A stretch of 64,000 nt of DNA from Usnea hakonensis (lineage: Eukaryota > Ascomycota > Lecanoromycetes > Lecanorales > Parmeliaceae): positions 1-64,000 of the forward strand of contig BLJB01000024.1 in the NCBI GenBank assembly GCA_013423325.1, written 5' to 3'. Under the pieces are notes generated by a model that did not search any database, was not told where the DNA came from, and saw only the letters and a program-made list of their open reading frames with translations. Made by a program: the position numbers and the translations under genes. Each line of letters starts with the position of its first letter. Within the stretch, counting starts at the first letter, position 1. Of this stretch, positions 57,362-64,000 are shown in pieces.

Positions 57362-59421
57362 ATGGCATCGGCAATCCGCTTTCAGAAGCAGCATGCGCTC
57401 TTGTTGGTCCTGTGTTGTGCTTGCAAATTGTCACAGCAACAGACACCAAATACGACCATGCTTAGATCATCGTCTGCCGGCGCTCCACCTCTAACGATCG
57501 CGACTCCGAGTGCTTGGATGAATACCACGCGTACAAGAATGCCTATGCATCTTAATGAAGTCCTGCCAACTGTCACAATCCCATCGCCGAGCGCTTGGGT
57601 GAATCCCTCGGTGAGCTGTCAGTTTGGTATAGATCGATTTAGTCTTTGACATTCATCAGGCGAGTATACCGACCAATCTTGGCACTGATAATGTCGTGGT
57701 AACATCAGCTTCTGTGGGAGGGCCTCCACAGATATACGTTGGTGCCAGCATAGCAGCCAAGGCTCATGCAGCTGTGCAAGCCAATTGCTCTCGAGTAAAC
57801 TCGCCCGACTGTCAATCAAGTGTGGCAAGCGCCCTCGACACTAATAACGCTCTTGAAGCGAGATTCGCACAAATATATCTTATAGGGGTTGCTGCGGTGG
57901 CGCTTTTCTCATATGTGTATTCCCAGTGCCTACTGCTGGACAAAGACCGTGACCCCCAGCTTATCGATACTCAGCCGGATGTTTACTCACAGATGATCGC
58001 GGTACAAGAATCCAGCTCGATTGTTCTCGTAACTGCAAGTGATGACCCAAATCCGGTCACTGTCCCCTTAAAGACAACTTCAAGTTTGACTGCAAGTACA
58101 GCACCTTTGAGGTAAATTTCTTTCCTGGCAATTGCATGATAGTGTTGGCTGGATATATACTGATAAGGTCACAGCTCAGTGATAATTTCTACAGCTACGG
58201 CGGATGGTCCAGGATATTTCTCCGGCGATTCCTTCATCGTAGTACCTACCCCCGAGGTGGCACCGCTTACATCGATGTTGACGGCGACGCAGAGTGGTGC
58301 GCTCTGCGCATCACCGTCAGTGCACAGCAATAATCCACTCCAGAATCGCGGCCAGGGGGATTCATTGATCAACTGGGGAGGCGCAGTGGATGATTCCGTT
58401 AAGGTCTGGGAAAACATAGCTCTGGAAGGAGAGCTCCAGCTGCTTCGTACCGCTCAGAATCTCCAACTAGGGCCTCTTGCTCCAGCGCTGGTACAAGCAG
58501 CACAGCAGGTAGTGACTCTTGGGCAGCGAGTAACCCAGTTGTTCCTCCCTGCCGCAGGGCTGATCGCCGTTGCATCGGTTCTAATCATCATCACTGCTGT
58601 GACTCTGAACTGCCTAGTGGCAGATGGAAACTCGTTCTTGATACCACGCGAGGCGTTTGCGAACGCATCTACACCGGCCAACACAATTACTCCGTCATCC
58701 ACATCCTCGGCCAGTTGTGCTCCTACAGAGTACCAGCCGTTCTGTATCAAGTGAGTTTCCCGTGAAGCCAAACTCGGTCGCGCCCTGACACCTTTTTAGT
58801 TGTGGTGGCAATGCCGGTTCCTCAAAATGCTTGGGAATCAAGTCAAGATTCTCAGGCTGTCCCTGCTATGAGGCTAGCGTGTACAAGTATAACCCCGACT
58901 TCCAGCAAATAGCACTAGCAGCCCCAACGACATCACCGTAAGTGCATCAATCTCTATAAAACTGTTAGTAGTGGTTATCACCGCTAGCTGGGTCTCTCCA
59001 CGTCCGTATCTCTAATAGGTCATTTAGTGACGTCGATGATATTCCTATTGGTAACATCACCTGTCAAACTACCACTGGTAGTCCTGATTCTGGAGACGTT
59101 GACGCAGTCGTCACTCAGCTCCAGTCTTGGGGCTTGACCAAAACTTGCGATCAAGGCAATGCGTACGGCAGTCACTGCTCTACAATCATTTCGAATGGCA
59201 CCGCGGCGATCTCCGTTTGTGGGAGCCCTGGAGCGACGAATTACTGTTACAAGGTGGCGCAGTGGGCTCAGGACATTGGAGACACTTGCCTCGATGATGG
59301 AAGAGCGGGTGGGCAAAACATTTTTGACAGTTCTAAAGGCCAGGTCACGGTTGAGCTGATCCATGCTTCGGCGGCGCCGAGCCCAATTATAAAGCCTCCA
59401 CACGGCCCTGGCATAGACTAG
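57362..59421 (+). CDS. Cys-rich membrane-anchored extracellular protein, unknown family
   Basis: Five exons, 57,362-57,610, 57,660-58,111, 58,175-58,750, 58,800-58,937 and 59,019-59,421, 605 aa. All four introns (49-81 bp) have good signals and keep the frame. The product has a signal peptide (MASAIRFQKQHALLLVLCCAC), then an internal repeat PSAWMN/PSAWVN in a Pro/Thr-rich stretch. Two hydrophobic spans follow (YLIGVAAVALFSYVY; AAGLIAVASVLIIITAVTL). A Cys module (CINCGGNAGSSKC, GCPCY) comes next, and finally a Cys-rich C-terminal domain (CQTTTG, TCDQGNAYGSHC, SVCGSPGATNYC, DTC). The layout suggests a surface protein with an extracellular C-terminal domain. I do not recognise the family; relation to secreted effector-type domains is only a possibility. 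Confidence 0.7.
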
Positions 59422-61012
59422 TTGTTCTTAGCACATGTTTCTTATTTTTATAGCAGTTACTCGAGATATATTTCTCAACTTGTTTGTACATTAACTCATG
59501 GATGTTAATGGAAGCTATTTGACCTTGTCAAATCGTCGTGACTCTTTATTATTTTGGAGTAGATTTGGAAAAATTATTTGGAGAGATGTCTGCACATTTC
59601 CATTGGAAAGTCATGATACCGGTATTGATCTCAGGCACTGATTCTCGCTTTTACGCTTTGCACTGCAACGTTGAAGAAGATCAGATAGTCTGTCCTGGCT
59701 TGGTGCAAATTGTTGATGATCTAGGATATAGGTCTTTACAGACGCCAGCTCCATCTCAAATTTCTTTTTGGCTAGTGAGATCTCCTTACGCTTCGTAGAC
59801 GTCCTCCATAGAAGAGTGTCAAGCGTCTCCTACACTCTTGAGTTCTTTCTGAGTTGAGCCCAGGTTTCAGAGGTCTACGTTGTCTTGCGGACCCAAGCAC
59901 GATTTTAAGATGCATTAGCACTTTTCTGTTTCATAAGGTGCCTTTCTAGAGTAGCGATATATGTTGTGCTCCTCAAGATGTTTGCAAAGGATATAGTAAG
60001 GATCTAAAGTGTCGATAGCCTGCTTCATCTTACCTTTCTAATCGGTTCAGAGTCAATTCAGTTGCACTGTCCCCATGAATCTAGCATTACGGTGTCACTT
60101 CAGTCGTGTACGAGTACCCCTCTTTAGAAAGAGGACTGTACTTTTTCCTTTGAGAAAAGTCTAATCCCTCATAAATACTTATAATCTTCTAAACCTCGAG
60201 CCTCGGATGCTTGATCGCGTCCGCAGAGTTGAGTGTTTGATCAAAGCCCACGGCCTACGGGAAGGAAGCAGCAGCAGAAGACTTTTCGCGAAGAAGGATA
60301 TCGCCAGCTGTCGAGGCTGCCGTGCCTGGTTCTCCGCAAACCGCGTCAACTCTTGAGAAGATTTAGTGAGAAGCATGGTTTGGGCACTACAATGATTTAT
60401 AGACATAGGCGATTTTATGAGTGGATGTATGATTGATGTCCTTCACGATAAAAAGGGCTGATTACCGGCATTTCGGAGGTGAGATACCTATATGATTTCT
60501 GGACCATCGCTGTTGGCCGCTATAATTTTCGTGATTAGTATTTGCATACAACACGGCGAAGGCGAGCTCATATCCAGGCCATCCCACGGCATCCATACTG
60601 TGAATGCTGAGCAAGGTATCGTGGCAATGAAGGTCTCGTGTAGGTATTCGAGCCTCAGACTCATAGCTCCATCCCTAGACACACTCAGCTGGTACTGCTC
60701 ACATACTCAGACGATGACCGAAGACCATCTACCCAAGCCAAGCATTCCAGGCGCCCTCGGCTATTCTTTCATCCACTACCCATGACACCTATGACCTTAG
60801 CGCTCAGAATCTCGCATGAATCAAAAGGCGAGCTGCGCACGAAATTCTGGCCCATCATGGACAACAAGTGTATCAACGGTTGCGTATCGCACACGTGGCA
60901 CACCATGATTTGGTGATAGATACCTAGGGATTAGCCCTAGTGGAATGACGCTAGAGGAAGAAATGAACAAAATCTCATCTTGCCCCCGTGTTTCTGTTTC
61001 ACATACCTACCT
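59422..61012. other. Intergenic region; one possible short secreted frame
   Basis: About 1.6 kb. An ATG frame of 97 codons at 60,492-60,785 (+) opens with a hydrophobic stretch (LLAAIIFVISICIQHGEG) that could be a signal peptide, but the rest has no recognisable feature. Otherwise nothing is seen. Confidence 0.35.
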
Positions 61013-61607
61013 ATGCAGCGTCTGACGGGAGCGACAAGCATCATAATTACTCATCTCGCGAGACCAAGATCAGTTGTATCCTCAACGACCTACGTTCAAG
61101 CACAAAGGATCAGAAGAACAATCCACCACACTTCCTCTTCGGTCGACATGGGAGACATCACGCCTATCCAAACCACAGCGGCTTGCCCTGGTACGCTTGT
61201 CCCACCTTCCCAACCCCACTCAACCAAAAATACTCGGAGCTCCTATTGACAAGCATCGTCCTGAATTAGTAGCCGGTCCTTACTCCCAAGCCATCCGCAC
61301 TCCACACGCAATCTACGTCTCCGGCCAACTCCCCGCCCTGGCAGATGGCACTCTACCCTCGGGCACAATGGCATACAAGGCCTCCCTCTGCACCAAAAAC
61401 ATACACGAGATTCTCAAAGAAGCCGGGAGTGACCTGAGTAAGGTGGTAAAGATGACGGTGTTCCTGACCAATATGGGGGATTTTGCGGAGGTGAATCGGG
61501 AGTATGAGTTACACTTTCAGGACACGAGGCCTGCGAGGAGTTGTGTGGCGGTGAAGGAGCTGCCGAAGGGGGTGGCGGTTGAGATGGAGTGTGTAGCTCT
61601 GCCTTGA
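61013..61607 (+). CDS. RidA (YjgF/YER057c/UK114) family imine deaminase, probable mitochondrial form
   Basis: Two exons, 61,013-61,190 and 61,270-61,607, 171 aa. The 79-bp intron (GTACGC...TTAG) joins TTAACP to VAGPYSQAIRT, the conserved start of the fold. Later blocks IYVSGQLP, CTKNIHEILKEAGSDLSKVVKMTVFLTN and ARSCVAVKELPKGVAVEMECVAL are typical, with the substrate-binding Arg in PARSCVAV. RidA hydrolyses reactive 2-aminoacrylate-type enamines released by PLP enzymes. The Ser/Arg/Thr-rich leader of about 45 residues lacks acidic residues and looks like a mitochondrial presequence. A second ATG at 61,149 (MGDITPIQTT) would give a leaderless, cytosolic form of normal RidA size. Confidence 0.88.
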
Positions 61608-64000
61608 AGGAGTTGGATCTTAATGGATGAGAAATGATTGTGTAGAGGATGGCGATGTTGTTATACAATGTATCTCGACATGTATAGCGTGAGGGGAGGC
61701 TTTCGATAGATAGCTGTTCAGCCGCGTCATAATTAGGGACGGGTAAGAGCTGGGCGATACACCAACGCAGCATCACAACGCCTTGTCTAGCCTCCCGGTA
61801 AAGCTGAGTCCAATGGATCTAGCAACCACTGCGACAAAAGGGTAATCAGTCGACTTGAGCCTGAGAAGAGAATGAGGAGTTAGTACCTGTCCGTCCCGTC
61901 GATGCTTGAATGATTCGAGCTGAAGGAAATGAATTGTGGTGACCTGTCCACTTTTCCCAACTTCTTAACTATGGTGCAAAGGATAGGTGCATTTTTCCCG
62001 TTTCGGAAAGGAATTCTGCGTTCATTGCATTGACAACATAATACCCCTTCACCGCATTGCCCCAACAGCAAGAACATTTCAAGGGTTCGCTCTCGTTCTT
62101 AAACTGTTCTCTCGATCTTGCTGAAACTCGGTCGATAGCTTGCATATGGGTTGTCTTGAACGCTGCGATATGCTACAGAAGTCGGCACCAAAGGTCCTGG
62201 ACGCCAAAATTTCTGAAAGAGTACCGCGACGATACTTATAGAATTAGGGGTCCGAGCCCCTCAGAGGCCAACAGGCAGTGTTTGACCTAATAGCTCCATA
62301 CACATTGTCTAGGTTCGTAACCCTTGGGCGGGCGTTATGGAGGTAGTTTTGGCGCCGGGGGCTTTTGGTGCCGACCTGTGTAATGTAGAATATCTTGCCA
62401 CGTCTAGCCTGAAACAATCCCTCCACTCCCAGGCTCACAATAAATTGAAAGCTGGGAAGGTATGTTTTTATCACTTGGGACATGTGTGGTATGTACAATG
62501 AAGGTATCAATCCTACAGCACCACATGCCCTTGCCTCACGTCTCGACATGCACTTTCTGTGGACCAACAAGAAAGAACAACGGCGTCCTCACGCCCAATT
62601 TGTTTTACTGCTGAGTTGACCCTTACCCGCATCCACCGTGTTACCTGACGTTGCAGACGCATGGTGACATAAGTATCATGTAGAAAATAATGTCTTAGCT
62701 CACTTAAAACTACCACGACCCGGAAATGCCCTTCCTTCTGAAGAACATAAACGAAACCGAAAACGAAAAAAGAATGCTTTACCCCCTCGAAGTCATGAGA
62801 CGGATAGTGTAGCCAGCACTCTTTGCATTCACGACTCAACTCTGTTCAACCTGAAGAAGATATTGCGAAATCTGCAGAAAGCACATATATTCCAATCACG
62901 GCCAGAATATATTCCCTTTCTTTCTTTCCTTTTCTTCTCCCCGTTCCTCTTCTTCTCCTCTTTCCTCTTCATTCCAAGAGAAAGCATACAACATTATATA
63001 CACGAGAAATGAGGTAGTGCTTGTTCCTTGTTCCAATCTTTACCCACGCAAAGTGAATCTAGATCGGATTGAAGGAGGGTTTTAGGCTTGAAATTTGCAA
63101 CAGATCTTGTATCAGGGCACCGAGCTCGCCGATTTTCAAGAGCTGGTCTGACATCTGGACTGGACCCTATTACTGTTAAGTGGCAATTTCAAGCGCCATG
63201 TCGAACGGCAATCTAAGGAGCCGTCCGAAGCTGTTTGGGGCACACGATCTGGCCAAAAGGCAGTGAGAGAAGTGTTTGCGATTCTTGAACATCCGCTGCG
63301 AAAGGATGCCATCTCGGCGTATAGCCAGCGCAAGAAAGCTAATGGAGTGATACAAGCTGACGACCCCGAGATCTCATGAATTGCAGGCGCGCTCTACAGT
63401 ACTCGACGCATCTGGCCACCAACCGCCCTAGTTCGCGTCATTGCACAAAATTCTTCTCTGCCTTTTCGCCTGGCTTTTGTGTCTGCACGATCCTCCCTTC
63501 GTCCGCATACCCACATCCAAACAGGTGTTTGAAGAGAGTTCGCTTCTTTGGCTTTCTGACGATCCCGGCTTTTGCATCTTCTATAGACATTTGGTCAACT
63601 TTCTGCATATTCACCAAGTTCGCATGGATGGATACGATTGGTACACACCTTCTTCCCTTTTCCTAATCATCTCATCCCTCATTCGCTGATATAATACCTC
63701 CTCGTCCTTTCCTTCGAGTAATCTACCGGTAGGATTAATGGTAACATGCATTTCGAAAACTATATTGGAGCTGCGGTATGAAATGAATAGAGACAGCGAC
63801 GAGCGAAAAGATAAATGCTCTTATATACGCTAAAGCGCCGAGGGATTCGTGGCTGTGCCGAAGGATTGCAAGCGACTGCTATTCCAAGCACTGCGCAGGG
63901 GCTGTTCTCTTCACATCGCATATGTTGTCCCTTTGCAACTGTCGTTTCAGACAAGTGTACAGATCAGCCACAGTTGTTAACTTTCTTATGTCCCGGTTCC
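61608..64000. other. Intergenic region to window end, no gene supported
   Basis: About 2.4 kb of normal composition. A frame on the + strand at 63,152-63,379 reads as plausible protein (KRHVERQSKEPSEAVWG, AVREVFAILEHPLRKDA) and ends at TGA, but has no ATG and no convincing upstream exon. It could be a terminal exon or a gene remnant. Long T/C-rich stretches lie near 62,915-62,975. Confidence 0.4.

Noticed and set aside
62225..62330. Possible tRNA (GGTTCGTAACCC-like box)
   Set aside because: No pairing acceptor or anticodon stems could be formed around it.
1..64000. CRISPR array, prokaryotic operon or biosynthetic gene cluster
   Set aside because: No spaced direct repeats of CRISPR type, genes have introns and individual promoters, and no backbone synthase (PKS/NRPS/terpene) is present.

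Overview
The window is nuclear DNA of a filamentous ascomycete (Pezizomycotina). The evidence is short GT-AG introns of about 48-105 bp with CTGAC/CTAAC-type branch sites, a White Collar-1 photoreceptor, fungal forms of NOP9, RINT-1/TIP20, SDS23, FMP25 and DNA ligase I, and an extreme repeat-induced point mutation (RIP) signature in the repeats. I cannot fix the class or species from sequence alone.

Layout. Positions 1 to about 14,930 are an AT-rich block of RIP-destroyed retroelements in which CA and TG dinucleotides are almost absent and TA is in excess. Its core is a complete Gypsy-type LTR retrotransposon (3,106-11,609) with matching 203-bp LTRs, a 5-bp target duplication (ATTAC), a polypurine tract and recognisable but stop-riddled gag/pol. 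Two younger insertions sit inside it: a non-autonomous LTR element (4,734-6,101; 163-bp LTRs, duplication TTAAT) and an inverted solo LTR of the host's own family (6,540-6,784; duplication CAAAC). That solo LTR contains a near-perfect 40-bp hairpin inserted at a duplicated TA. Other pieces are an LTR at 153-335, possible LINE-type 3' tails near 1,150 and 14,630, a 40-bp tandem repeat, and a CA/TG-retaining island at about 12,906-13,204.

From about 14,930 the composition changes abruptly and gene-dense, non-RIPped DNA follows with 18 supported protein genes: an LRR protein (15.3-17.8 kb, +); PLP decarboxylase (18.3-20.0, -); NOP9 (20.3-22.4, -); an Och1-like glycosyltransferase (23.3-24.7, -); a RING protein (25.6-26.5, -); a small secreted protein (28.4-29.2, +); an F-box/zinc-cluster protein (30.0-31.1, -); a protein with a STAND-type N-terminal domain but no NTPase (31.7-33.5, -); an MFS transporter (34.5-36.4, -); RINT-1/TIP20 (37.0-39.6, -) divergent from DNA ligase I (40.0-42.6, +); SDS23 (43.5-45.3, -); a Ras-like GTPase with a 17-nt microexon (46.0-47.0, -); WC-1 (48.8-52.0, -); FMP25 (53.3-55.1, -); an aspzincin-like metallopeptidase (55.6-56.3, -); a five-exon Cys-rich membrane-anchored protein (57.4-59.4, +); and a RidA family deaminase (61.0-61.6, +). 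The last 2.4 kb has no gene I can support.

Most of these are unlinked housekeeping, signalling or secreted genes rather than a pathway cluster. The best leads are structural: RIP that spares the outer edge of each element, a tiny palindromic insert with a TA duplication, a repeated switch from C-rich to G-rich on the coding strand along six genes, paired inverted Reb1-like sites in front of NOP9, an MluI box in the ligase promoter, and several unusual splice structures. Exon boundaries were placed by eye from splice signals and reading-frame continuity.
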